The notes under the pieces: model-generated
What the model was told of the DNA's origin: nothing
Database searches by the model: none
What the model saw: the letters and a program-made list of their open reading frames with translations, nothing else
Program-made: the position numbers and the translations under genes
Part shown: positions 1 to 7,338 of the stretch, piece after piece
Position numbering within the stretch: position 1 is the first letter of the stretch
How the letters are laid out: every line of letters starts with the position of its first letter
Virus record (IMG/VR): IMGVR_UViG_3300020145_000002
Coordinates: 1-25,694 of that record
Source: a virus
Length of the DNA: 25,694 nucleotides
Reading direction: 5' to 3' (one strand)

Positions 1-90
1 GAGCGGTTGAGGGCTGGTGCCCTCCCAGGACTTCAAATCCTGTGCACCGCCCAAAAGGCGGTGGGTGGGTTCAATTCCCATCCGCTCCCG
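1..90 (+). tRNA. selC: Selenocysteine tRNA (UCA anticodon), missing its first 2 bases
   Basis: The sequence folds as a bacterial tRNA-Sec. Bases 1-6 pair with 82-87, and C88-C89 would pair with two bases just left of the window, giving the 8-bp acceptor stem typical of tRNA-Sec. The D-stem has 6 bp (9-14 with 19-24) around a 4-base TGGT loop. The anticodon stem is 26-30 with 38-42, and the loop CTTCAAA carries TCA. The long variable arm has 7 bp (45-51 with 57-63). The T-loop is TTCAATT (70-76), and the discriminator is G90, as in other bacterial tRNA-Sec. No CCA is encoded. An opal-suppressor tRNA-Ser is the alternative, but the 6-bp D-stem and 8-bp acceptor argue for Sec. Whether it belongs to the host or the phage cannot be decided here; selC is a known integration site for mobile elements. 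Confidence 0.88.
60..90 (+). other. Candidate phage attachment site (attL) in the 3' end of tRNA-Sec
   Basis: Tyrosine recombinases commonly integrate into the 3' half of tRNA genes and leave a copy of the tRNA 3' end at each prophage boundary. Here phage genes start just after the tRNA, and a tyrosine integrase sits at the opposite end of the window. I found no second copy of this 3' end inside the window, so the partner site would have to lie beyond 25694. The call rests on position, not on a seen repeat. Confidence 0.35.
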
Positions 91-223
91 CTTTATTTTG
101 CTTGCGTTTCCCATCCCTGCTACCCCCTTTCCCTACGAATTTGGTGCACAGGATTAAATTTGCACTTGTTTGCGGGGTTGTCAATGCGAAAACGCTGCAA
201 GTTTGGGGTAATTTCCCGCAAGT

Positions 224-1594
224 TTACACCCATTCTGCATCCGCAATAGCGGGGGCAACCTTCAAAGTTTCATAGAAAGCCCAAACCAGCGCATAAACGC
301 AGTCATCGTGATACCCTTTCCCCGCACGATACCTTCCCCCCACAAATTCCAACCCTTCTAATTCACGCAGAAGTTCGGGGTGGCGGGGGATGATGATGTT
401 GTTGTTTTCCACCGCTGCGATAAGGAACTGGAAAGCGCTTTCTTGTTGCTTTAGCGTAGCGTGTTCCAAGCGGGCGGGTAGCCCCATCTTGCTTGCCCAT
501 TGGTGCAAATCAAAGGCTTGGTAAACTTCAAACACTATGGAAGCAAGGGGATACTGCGCAGCCATTTGTTGAAGCCAGAATTGAATTTCTTCCCCCATCC
601 CAGTGGGGAATACTGTGCAATCCAACACCACCCAGCGGGGGGATTTCTGCAAATCTTCAAACACCTTCGCAACCACAACCCCCGCAGACAAATCCCCGTG
701 CTTGCTATGCGGAAGCGCTCTATCCACGCCCGCACAAACCACCACCCCTTTGGGTTCAAACCCCACGATTTCGGGCAACATGCTAAGGGGCAGGGGGGTG
801 GGGTAATCTTTCACGCACTTATCTAACTTTTCGGGCATAAACACCTTGCGGGAACTTGCACCCCACAAGTTCAGGTGATATTGGGCGAACATCGCTTCAG
901 GCATAGTTTCCTTACGCTTTTGCAACCATTCTTCCGTCAGCAGCGGGTTCAATCTTGCAGCATCTTCCCCGCTTAGGTAGATGAAGTGTATCCCGCTACC
1001 TTCCTTTTGGGATGCTTGATACAACTTATAAAGCAAGTGTTCTTTCGTGCTTGCCGTGCTGGCTATTACCACGCTTGAATGGGGTTTTTCCGTTTGGGAT
1101 AATGCAACTTGCACCACTTCTTCATCATCAATCAGCGCTAATTCATCCACCACCAACACATCCAGCCCCCGCCCCGCAACGGCTTCAACCCTACACGGGA
1201 CGGCTTCAATGATTGTGCCGTTCTTGAATTCAAGCCTAACGATACTTTTCTTTTCCACCAAATCCGCCAGCGGGGGGTGGGAAGCGAAGCGGTAGATGTA
1301 TCTGAAACACACGCTACTTGCATGGTCTTTGGAAGTTGAAAGCACGATTATGTTACCTTCGGGGGTTAGCAATGCTTTATGAAGCGCTAAAATCGCAGCC
1401 AGCAAAGATTTCCCGCAGCGCTTGGGCAAGCAAATCACAACGAACTTTTTCCCAGCGACATCCCGCAGGATTTCACGCTGATAATCAAACAACTTCAGGG
1501 GTTTCCCCTGCAAAGTTAGGAACTTTTCAGCGAACTGGGCGGGGCTGGGGGGAATTTCTATTTCAACCTTCTTGGTTTTCTTTGTGCCCTTCAT
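224..1594 (-). CDS. terL: Terminase large subunit (packaging ATPase/nuclease)
   Basis: This is the motor that cuts phage DNA and pumps it into the prohead through the portal. The 456-residue length fits the family. The N-terminal ATPase has a variant Walker A, CLPKRCGKS (about residues 55-63), Walker B LDVLVVDE (144-151) and a coupling motif IAST (177-180). The C-terminal RNase H-fold nuclease shows an acid in AGVDRA (D291), one in IVFEVY (E357) and HDD near 429-431. The gene is transcribed away from the portal, with only 39 bp between the divergent start regions of this operon and the virion operon. It follows a small membrane-protein gene and overlaps it by 32 bp. No small terminase subunit is recognisable next to it. 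It stops 134 bp from the tRNA-Sec gene. Confidence 0.92.
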   Translation of the reverse strand: MKGTKKTKKVEIEIPPSPAQFAEKFLTLQGKPLKLFDYQREILRDVAGKKFVVICLPKRCGKSLLAAILALHKALLTPEGNIIVLSTSKDHASSVCFRYIYRFASHPPLADLVEKKSIVRLEFKNGTIIEAVPCRVEAVAGRGLDVLVVDELALIDDEEVVQVALSQTEKPHSSVVIASTASTKEHLLYKLYQASQKEGSGIHFIYLSGEDAARLNPLLTEEWLQKRKETMPEAMFAQYHLNLWGASSRKVFMPEKLDKCVKDYPTPLPLSMLPEIVGFEPKGVVVCAGVDRALPHSKHGDLSAGVVVAKVFEDLQKSPRWVVLDCTVFPTGMGEEIQFWLQQMAAQYPLASIVFEVYQAFDLHQWASKMGLPARLEHATLKQQESAFQFLIAAVENNNIIIPRHPELLRELEGLEFVGGRYRAGKGYHDDCVYALVWAFYETLKVAPAIADAEWV

Positions 1595-1784
1595 CTTTAA
1601 TCACCTTCAACAACTTTCCCCAGTGAATTTGAAACGCTGGGGAAGGGGCAAGTAATGCGATAACAGCGATACTTAGCGCCAACACTACCCCATCAATACC
1701 CCGCATTAGCGCAAACACTTCCAGAAACACGATGCACAAAATTGCGAAGATTGTAACTAAAACCCTTGCTTTATCTTCACGCAT
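1563..1784 (-). CDS. Small two-helix membrane protein, possible holin
   Basis: A 73-residue protein with two hydrophobic segments, at about residues 8-27 and 31-48, separated by a short charged turn, and a charged Lys/Glu-rich C-terminus. This shape fits a class II holin, which would let the lysozyme reach the cell wall, but no motif proves it and the lysozyme gene is 2 kb away on the other strand. The gene starts the leftward two-gene operon; its 3' end overlaps the terminase start by 32 bp, suggesting translational coupling. The spacing of GTGGGGATG upstream gives only a modest ribosome binding site. It could also be a membrane protein with no lysis role. Confidence 0.6.
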   Translation of the reverse strand: MREDKARVLVTIFAILCIVFLEVFALMRGIDGVVLALSIAVIALLAPSPAFQIHWGKLLKVIKDEGHKENQEG

Positions 1785-1823
1785 TCTTTCATCCCCACAA
1801 GCAATTGAAGGTGGTGATAGCGC

Positions 1824-3719
1824 ATGATAAGAAAGTTTTTTGATTTCATTCGCAAACTGTGGGTGTGGAAAGGCGGGGGTTACATTGAAGTCATTGAAGC
1901 CCCAACCCCCACAGTGGGTATCAACGAAGCGCTGGAAAACCCAATCCTGCGGGCTGCCCTAACACGCATAGCGCAATCTGCATCCAGCGTGCCCCTACTT
2001 GTTTACAAGGGTGAAGATTTTGCCCCAGATGGCGACCCCGCTTCAACTTTTGCGGAACGCTTCAACGAAGAATTCACTACGCCCAACGCCGTGCAAACCA
2101 TTGTTTCAGACCTAATCCTGTTTGGGAATTCCTTCTGGAAGGTGCGCAAGTTGGGGCGTAGGGTGCTTGCTTTAGATTACATTCACCCCACCCAAGTAGC
2201 GCAGGATTTAGAAGGCAAGCACTTCATCATCTATTCCCTTGAAGGTAGCGAAACAGTTACACGGGATGAACTTGTGCACTTCAAACTTTACAACCCCGCA
2301 GACCCGCAAGGTTTGGGGCTGCCTTTGGTGGTTTCAATTAAGCAAGCGCTAACCCTTTTGCGGGAAATTGATAAACTTGCTGCAGAATTTTTTCATAACG
2401 GTGCAATCCCGCTGGGTGTGGTCATCAACAAAAGTGCACTTACCGACCAGCAAAGGCAGTATCTTTACGAAAAAATCCAAGCACGCATAGGTAGGGGGCA
2501 CAGGTATAATTGGTTGGTCTTAACTGGGGATATGGACTTAAAGGTTGTGGATGTTCAACTTAACAACGCTAACCTACTTGAATTGAAACGCATCTTGCGG
2601 GAAGAAATCCTTTCGTGCTTGAATGTTCCCCCCGCCATCGTGGGGGTGTTTGAATATGCCAACTACGCAAACGCACGGGAACAAACCAAGATTTTCTGGC
2701 GGGAAACCATCATCCCCATCCTTACGCTAATTCAGGAAACCTTGAACCTTCAGTTCTTTGCACGCCACTTCGGGAACGATTATTGGTGCGCATTTGATAC
2801 CACGCAGGTTGATGCGCTGCAAGAACACCTTACGGATGTTGCAGATAGCGCAGTTAGGTTGGTGCAAGCGGGTATCATCACCATCAACGAAGCCCGCCAG
2901 ATGCTTGGCTTTGAAGAACCCCTTAACTGGGGCGATACTTGGTGGGGCAATATCAGCGTAGTTCCCATCGCACAGCGAAAATCGCTGCAAAGTTCCCCCA
3001 TTGTTATCGCCAAGAACCTTTCCCAACGGGAACTTGTGTTTTGGCAACGCTTCCTTCGCTGGCAAAGCAAGTATGAAAGGTTCATCCAAGAAGCGCTACA
3101 GGATTACGCAGAAGGGTTGCGCAAACGCTTGAAAGGGGCTCTGCGGGGGAAGGACATCACCGATAGGATTTACGACCCAGATAGGGAAGCAGAAATTCTG
3201 TGGGAAATCCTTGCACCTATCTACGAAGAAATCCTGCACAAAGCCCCAGAAATTTTTGAAGTTAGCGTTGAAGACCAAGTGCTGTTTGATGCTAAAGTTC
3301 GTGCCCACCTGCTTCAATTCAAAAACCGCATTCAATGGATTAGCGAAACCCAATACGAACGCTTGAAGGAAGTTCTTGCGGATGCGTTGGAAAGCGGGGG
3401 GAACTTGATTGATGCTGTGGAAAGCGTGGTTGGTGAAATTGAAACTTGGCGTGCGGAAAGGATAGCCCGCACGGAAAGCACAGCAGCGCTGAATGCGGGA
3501 TACACTGATAGCCTTATCCTTGCAGGTTTCCGCAAAAAGATGTGGCTTGCAGCGTTAGATGAAAGGACAAGGGAAACCCACGCAGCAGCGCATGGGCAAG
3601 TTGTGGGCGTAGAAGAACCCTTTGAAGTTGGTGGTTACTTGCTTAAGTATCCCGCTGACCCAAACGCACCGCCCGAAGAAACTATCAATTGCAGGTGCAC
3701 GGTTATCCCAGCGGATTAG
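1824..3719 (+). CDS. Portal protein fused to a MuF/SPP1-gp7 head morphogenesis domain
   Basis: The first ~395 residues look like an HK97-type portal, the dodecameric ring through which DNA enters and leaves the capsid. The last ~90 residues (543-631) match the MuF/SPP1 gp7 minor-head domain: RAERIARTES, then a Trp and the D-ERTRETH region, and a final INCRC motif followed by a Pro. In most phages these are two adjacent genes; here they form one reading frame of 631 codons with a linker rich in Glu, Leu and Arg (about 400-540), probably helical. The start is set by AAGGTGGTGAT (1808-1818) five bases before the ATG. It opens the rightward virion block, 39 bp from the divergent leftward operon. 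Family assignment is confident; the role of the fused domain in head assembly or ejection is inferred from relatives. Confidence 0.88.
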   Translation: MIRKFFDFIRKLWVWKGGGYIEVIEAPTPTVGINEALENPILRAALTRIAQSASSVPLLVYKGEDFAPDGDPASTFAERFNEEFTTPNAVQTIVSDLILFGNSFWKVRKLGRRVLALDYIHPTQVAQDLEGKHFIIYSLEGSETVTRDELVHFKLYNPADPQGLGLPLVVSIKQALTLLREIDKLAAEFFHNGAIPLGVVINKSALTDQQRQYLYEKIQARIGRGHRYNWLVLTGDMDLKVVDVQLNNANLLELKRILREEILSCLNVPPAIVGVFEYANYANAREQTKIFWRETIIPILTLIQETLNLQFFARHFGNDYWCAFDTTQVDALQEHLTDVADSAVRLVQAGIITINEARQMLGFEEPLNWGDTWWGNISVVPIAQRKSLQSSPIVIAKNLSQRELVFWQRFLRWQSKYERFIQEALQDYAEGLRKRLKGALRGKDITDRIYDPDREAEILWEILAPIYEEILHKAPEIFEVSVEDQVLFDAKVRAHLLQFKNRIQWISETQYERLKEVLADALESGGNLIDAVESVVGEIETWRAERIARTESTAALNAGYTDSLILAGFRKKMWLAALDERTRETHAAAHGQVVGVEEPFEVGGYLLKYPADPNAPPEETINCRCTVIPAD

Positions 3720-3734
3720 GGTAGGTGAACGAAC

Positions 3735-4304
3735 ATGCTTCCACGCTTTCGTGAATGCTTGAAGTTTGTGCTTAAGTGGGAAGGTGGGTTCAGTAACCAT
3801 CCAGCGGACAGGGGCGGGGCAACTAACAAAGGCATTACGCAAGCAACTTACGATGCTTACCGCAAGGGGAAGGGTTTACCGCTTAGAAGCGTGAAGTTCA
3901 TCACGGATGAAGAAGTGGAAGAAATCTACTACACCAAGTATTACCTGCCTTCCAAAGCGCACTTGATGCCCCCGCCCTTGGATGTTGTAGTATTTGATAC
4001 TGCAGTGAACATGGGCGTGAAAACTTCCGCAATTTTGTTGCAGAAAGCGCTACAAGAACTGGGCTACTACACGCTTGCGGTGGACGGGATTGTAGGTGAA
4101 CTTACCCTTCACGCAATCAGAAAAGCACAAGAAAAGGATGCGCTGTTTTCGGTGATAGTTAAGTATGTGCAACTTCGCATTCAGCGTTATCGGGGGATAG
4201 TTGCAAAAAACCCTTTCCAGCGGGTTTTCTTGAAGGGATGGTTAAACAGGGCGTTAGATTTGCTGAACTACTGCAAGAAGTGGGGGGCACAAGTTGGGGC
4301 TTGA
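3735..4304 (+). CDS. Endolysin, GH108-type N-acetylmuramidase with peptidoglycan-binding domain
   Basis: This enzyme cuts the glycan strands of peptidoglycan for host lysis. The N-terminus holds the GH108 signature: WEGGFSNHPADRGGATNKGIT begins at residue 15, with E16 of the EGG motif as the expected catalytic acid. The remainder, from about residue 90, resembles the peptidoglycan-binding domain that usually follows GH108 (VDGIVGELT at about 115-125). The length of 189 residues is normal for the family. There is no signal peptide, so release would need a holin. The ribosome site GTAGGTGAACGAAC precedes the ATG, 15 bp after the portal stop. The last 23 bases of the coding region also form the 5' part of a tRNA-like fold (separate entry). 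A virion-bound lysozyme acting at entry is a less likely alternative. Confidence 0.85.
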   Translation: MLPRFRECLKFVLKWEGGFSNHPADRGGATNKGITQATYDAYRKGKGLPLRSVKFITDEEVEEIYYTKYYLPSKAHLMPPPLDVVVFDTAVNMGVKTSAILLQKALQELGYYTLAVDGIVGELTLHAIRKAQEKDALFSVIVKYVQLRIQRYRGIVAKNPFQRVFLKGWLNRALDLLNYCKKWGAQVGA

Positions 4305-4365
4305 CGCCACCATAGCCCCGAAGCGGGCGGTGGCGGAAGGGGTTCAAATCCCCTGCCCTCCACCA
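4282..4365 (+). ncRNA. tRNA-like element with encoded CCA, overlapping the lysozyme 3' end
   Basis: GGGGGGC (4282-4288) pairs with GCCCTCC (4355-4361) to form a 7-bp acceptor stem with a G3-U70 wobble, followed by A and an encoded CCA (4363-4365). The T-arm is perfect: AGGGG, loop TTCAAAT, CCCCT (4338-4354). CAAG/CTTG (4290-4303) can form a short D-like arm. No normal anticodon arm exists; CGCCACC (4305-4311) pairs with GGTGGCG instead, enclosing GCCC/GGGC. A long helix in this position, with G3-U70, resembles the tRNA-like domain of tmRNA without its tag-coding part. It may equally be a tRNA 3' remnant left by an old integration, with chance pairing upstream. The T-arm/acceptor/CCA part is clear; the function is unknown. 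Confidence 0.5.
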
Positions 4366-4369
4366 ACGG

Positions 4370-4387
4370 AATTTATTCAAATAAATT
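4370..4387. repeat. Palindrome AATTTATT-CA-AATAAATT, copy 1 of 3
   Basis: Two 8-base arms form a perfect inverted repeat around a CA centre, directly after the tRNA-like element and before the convergent NAGPA-type gene. The same palindrome recurs, nearly complete, at 23827-23842 and 24815-24830. It could be an operator or a weak bidirectional terminator. Confidence 0.6.
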
Positions 4388-4462
4388 GTTTGTGGGGTTT
4401 GGGTAAGGGTTTGCGTCTGATGGGATAAATCAGGATTGCCGACCCACTGCCCAACCCCCGCC

Positions 4463-5062
4463 CTATCGGGGTAACCCCACAGCGTTGTTCAACCACGAAG
4501 GTTTGCGGGAATTGAAGAAGCAGTAGGTAGCACTTCCCCCATCCAACCGCAGCAAAGCGTAGAAATCACCTTCCAACATCTTCGCAAGCCGTGCGGGGGG
4601 AATTCCATTTTCGCTTACCCCCAGCGAAATCTTCCTTCTATCTTTGTGCACTAAAATGAATGTGTAATTTCTGTGTGAAACAATGTAGGAACTTAAACCT
4701 TCCCGTTTAGAAACTTCCGCAGCACTGATTGCGATACCATCCTTCAGAAACAACCCCCCGCCCGTCAGCGCCCAACGGACATCTTGCGGGGAAATCTTTT
4801 TCCCGTTGAACTTCCTTCCTGCTTCAAAGTATCCCGCTTCAACCCTTCCATCTTTCCAGCACACCAACCCACCACGCCTGCGCATGGGAAGGGGGGAAAT
4901 TTCCTTCCCATCCCACCACACCAAACCCGCTAACCTTCCCGTTTTGGTGCAGTAAAAAGTCCCGCTGATGCCCACCTTGAACACAAGATAGGGGTTGTGG
5001 CGGGGTTTGTTGCTGCTAAACGCTAACGCTATCGCTAAAAATGTCCCTAAGAACTTCACCAT
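4463..5062 (-). CDS. NAGPA-type phosphodiester glycosidase-like protein, probably exported
   Basis: A 199-residue protein with a short basic start and a hydrophobic stretch (about residues 4-16) that looks like a signal peptide or anchor. The core matches the NAGPA/phosphodiester glycosidase fold: TGGGLFLKDG (100-109), KISLGVSENG (144-153) and the hallmark LDGGSAT (173-179) near the C-terminus. Relatives cleave N-acetylglucosamine-phosphodiester bonds or act in exopolysaccharide metabolism; the actual substrate here is unknown. It is the only leftward gene inside the virion block, convergent with the lysozyme and divergent from the protease, which is the arrangement of a moron. Its ribosome site is GGTGGTGGGGG just before the ATG. 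It might alter the host surface or assist wall breakdown. Confidence 0.7.
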   Translation of the reverse strand: MVKFLGTFLAIALAFSSNKPRHNPYLVFKVGISGTFYCTKTGRLAGLVWWDGKEISPLPMRRRGGLVCWKDGRVEAGYFEAGRKFNGKKISPQDVRWALTGGGLFLKDGIAISAAEVSKREGLSSYIVSHRNYTFILVHKDRRKISLGVSENGIPPARLAKMLEGDFYALLRLDGGSATYCFFNSRKPSWLNNAVGLPR

Positions 5063-5114
5063 AACGCTTCCCCCACCACCAATTCGGGCGGGTTAATTGA
5101 AGGTGGTGATGGAC

Positions 5115-6056
5115 ATGGAAAAGAAGTTCTTTGTCATCAAGCAGATTGAAACCCGTGAAGATTTGTATGTTGGCGTTGCAACTTCAAACATTCCCGACAG
5201 GTTGGGGGATGTTGTGAATGTTAAAGGTGTGCTTAATCTGGAAGAATACCTTTCCAACCCTGTGCTCCTTTGGATGCACGACATGCGTGAACCCATCGGG
5301 AAGGTTGTGGATGCGAAAATTTTGGAAGACAGGATTGAAGTTTCTTTCAAGTTCGCAAGCACCCCCAAAGCACAAGAAATTAAGCAACTTGTAGATGAAG
5401 GTGTAGTTAATGCGCTTTCCATTGGCTTCATTCCTAAGAAAACACGAAGGGAAGGTGAACACCTTGTTTATGACCAATGGCTTTGGGTTGAAACTTCGCT
5501 GGTTACCATCCCCGCTAACCCGCAAGCGTTGATTGTTCGGGGAATTGTGCCAGATGACGATGCTTCCTTCCCACTTTATCCCAACGAAGAAAAAGAATGG
5601 GATGCAGATGCTTCAGAAGTTCGCTGGCGCAAGTATGTTGGCGTAGAAACTAACGAAGATTTACAAGATAAAGAAAAGCAGCGCAGGTATGCGAAACGCT
5701 TCTTCTGGGCAGATGATGAAAAACTTGAAACATTCGGTGCTTACAAGTTACCCCATGTAGATGTCGTTGATGGTAAACCCTACGCCATCTGGCGGGGTGT
5801 GGTGGCTGCGATGGCTGCGCTGTTGGGTGCAAGGGGCGGGGTTGATATTCCCGATGAAGACAGAGAAAAAGTTTACAACGCAATCGCTAAGTATTACAAG
5901 AAAGCGGATAAAGAACCCCCACCTCTGCACAAAAACTACACGCAGGAAGAACTGGAATTCATCGCAGAATACGGGGAAACCTTTGAAACTGTGGTTGCCC
6001 GCTTGCTTCGTGAACTTCGCAAAAAGTTGGTAATTGTAGGTGGTGATGCCAAATGA
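5115..6056 (+). CDS. Prohead maturation protease (HK97 family, S78) with C-terminal extension
   Basis: This serine protease trims the capsid scaffold during prohead maturation. Residues 1-145 hold the protease, with the catalytic His in LLWMHDM (H55), the Ser in NALSIGF (S102) and an acidic residue in WLWVETSLV (E126) followed by the usual IPANPQA. A second domain (about 162-290), starting with EWDADASEVRWRK and containing YKLPHVDVVDG, resembles a module often attached to phage proteases; its role is not known to me. I chose the ATG at 5115 because AAGGTGGTGAT (5100-5110) lies 4 bases upstream; the frame also allows a TTG at 5097 inside that site. The stop overlaps the capsid gene start as ATGA. 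Confidence 0.9.
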   Translation: MEKKFFVIKQIETREDLYVGVATSNIPDRLGDVVNVKGVLNLEEYLSNPVLLWMHDMREPIGKVVDAKILEDRIEVSFKFASTPKAQEIKQLVDEGVVNALSIGFIPKKTRREGEHLVYDQWLWVETSLVTIPANPQALIVRGIVPDDDASFPLYPNEEKEWDADASEVRWRKYVGVETNEDLQDKEKQRRYAKRFFWADDEKLETFGAYKLPHVDVVDGKPYAIWRGVVAAMAALLGARGGVDIPDEDREKVYNAIAKYYKKADKEPPPLHKNYTQEELEFIAEYGETFETVVARLLRELRKKLVIVGGDAK

Positions 6057-7240
6057 CGGAAATTACTAAGGAACTTGAAGCAACCATCAAAGCCGTTGAT
6101 GGTTTAGTGAACAAACTTGCATCTATTGAAGCAACCCAGAAGGCGTTAGAAGAGCGGGTTGCAAATGTGGAAGAGGTTTTGTCAAAGGGCGTGAAGGGTG
6201 TTGCCCCGCTTACGCTGGAAGGTAGCAACCCCGCCGAACGCTTTGAAAACTTCCTTCTGGGGCGTTGGCAAGATGAAAGGCTTGTGAAGTATCAAGACTT
6301 GTGTGATGCTTACACCATCTTTGCTGCAATCCGCAGGCACAAGGGGTTGTCTGTTGAAGGTTGGTTGCATCGCAGGTTCGTTGAAATCACCAAAGCGGTT
6401 ACGGGTTCTGACTTGCCTAATTACATCCCCACCACTTTTTCCAGCCGTGTTATTCAACTTATCCGCTTGAAGCCATCCCTTGCGAATGTCTTTGACCGCC
6501 TTGAAATGCCAAGTGAAATTTACAAGCCACCGCTTTCCGTCAGCGGGATTACAGTTTCCTATGTTGCCGCTGGAACTTCCATCCCCACTTCCAGCCCGTC
6601 TGCGCAAGCATTTGAACTGCGGGCGAAGAAGTTAGGTGCTGCTGTTGAAATCGCTGATGAAGTTACTGAAGACAGCATCGTTGCTATCATGCCTACCTTC
6701 CAAGATGCGCTTGCTTTTGCCTTCGCAGATGCGCTTGATAAGGCAATTCTACAAGGCGATACCGCAAGCGCTGATGCGCTTTTGAAGGTGTGGGATGGTA
6801 TCCTTAAGTTAGCAAATCAATTGGACATTACTGGCAGTCTTCAAGCATCCCACATTCAAGACGCTACCGCACTGCTTGGTGAATTGGGTGTTGACCCCAA
6901 TCGGGTTGTTGTGGTAGTTTCACCCAGCGTTTACGCTAATATGGTCAAGTGGGATGAAGTTTCAACTGTGGATAAGTATGGGGCACAAGCAACAATCCTT
7001 ACGGGCGAACTGGGCAAAATTTATGGTAAGCCCATCGTTGTTAGCCCGCATGTGCCTAATGATGTGCACGCAGTTGTGGTTGCCCGCCCCGCATTCCTGC
7101 TTGGTGAACGCAGGGGCTTGCGTGTTGAAACCCAACGGGATGTGCTGAAGCAGGTGGACATTTTGGTTGCCACTGGGCGCTGGGACTTCGCTAAGTTGCC
7201 TTATAGTGTGGTTGCTGTGAAGATTGCTTCAGGTAGTTAG
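6053..7240 (+). CDS. Major capsid protein, HK97 fold
   Basis: A 395-residue protein in the exact position expected after the protease. The first ~50 residues (Glu, Lys, Val and Leu in heptad-like spacing) look like the coiled-coil delta domain that acts as an internal scaffold and is cut off by the protease. The rest reads like an HK97-type shell protein, with a mature start likely near residue 100-115 and a conserved C-terminal stretch (ILVATGRWDF, near 365-375) typical of these capsids. AGGTGGTGAT (6038-6047) lies five bases before the ATG, and the start overlaps the protease stop (ATGA), so the two are translationally coupled. A strong intrinsic terminator follows 27 bp after the stop. Confidence 0.92.
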   Translation: MTEITKELEATIKAVDGLVNKLASIEATQKALEERVANVEEVLSKGVKGVAPLTLEGSNPAERFENFLLGRWQDERLVKYQDLCDAYTIFAAIRRHKGLSVEGWLHRRFVEITKAVTGSDLPNYIPTTFSSRVIQLIRLKPSLANVFDRLEMPSEIYKPPLSVSGITVSYVAAGTSIPTSSPSAQAFELRAKKLGAAVEIADEVTEDSIVAIMPTFQDALAFAFADALDKAILQGDTASADALLKVWDGILKLANQLDITGSLQASHIQDATALLGELGVDPNRVVVVVSPSVYANMVKWDEVSTVDKYGAQATILTGELGKIYGKPIVVSPHVPNDVHAVVVARPAFLLGERRGLRVETQRDVLKQVDILVATGRWDFAKLPYSVVAVKIASGS

Positions 7241-7266
7241 TAAGGTAACAAGGTAAGCAAGTAAGC

Positions 7267-7310
7267 GCAGGGGGGATGGGGTTGTTAGCCCCACCCCCTG
7301 CTTTTATTTT
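7267..7310 (+). terminator. Intrinsic terminator after the major capsid gene
   Basis: GCAGGGGG (7267-7274) pairs perfectly with CCCCCTGC (7294-7301), and TGGGG with CCCCA inside it, with a two-base bulge and the loop TTGTTAG. TTTTATTTT (7302-7310) follows directly. It lies between the capsid gene and the connector genes, so it may lower expression of downstream tail genes relative to capsid. Confidence 0.88.
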
Positions 7311-7338
7311 GGGGGGCAAATGGTGGTGGGTGATGAAC

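Noticed and set aside
4159-4380. Leftward 73-codon frame across the tRNA-like element
   Set aside because: It comes from the complement of the T-arm and acceptor; there is no site or domain.
7276-7338. Upstream start of the small head-region gene
   Set aside because: It lies in the terminator hairpin. The ATG at 7339 has a good ribosome site.
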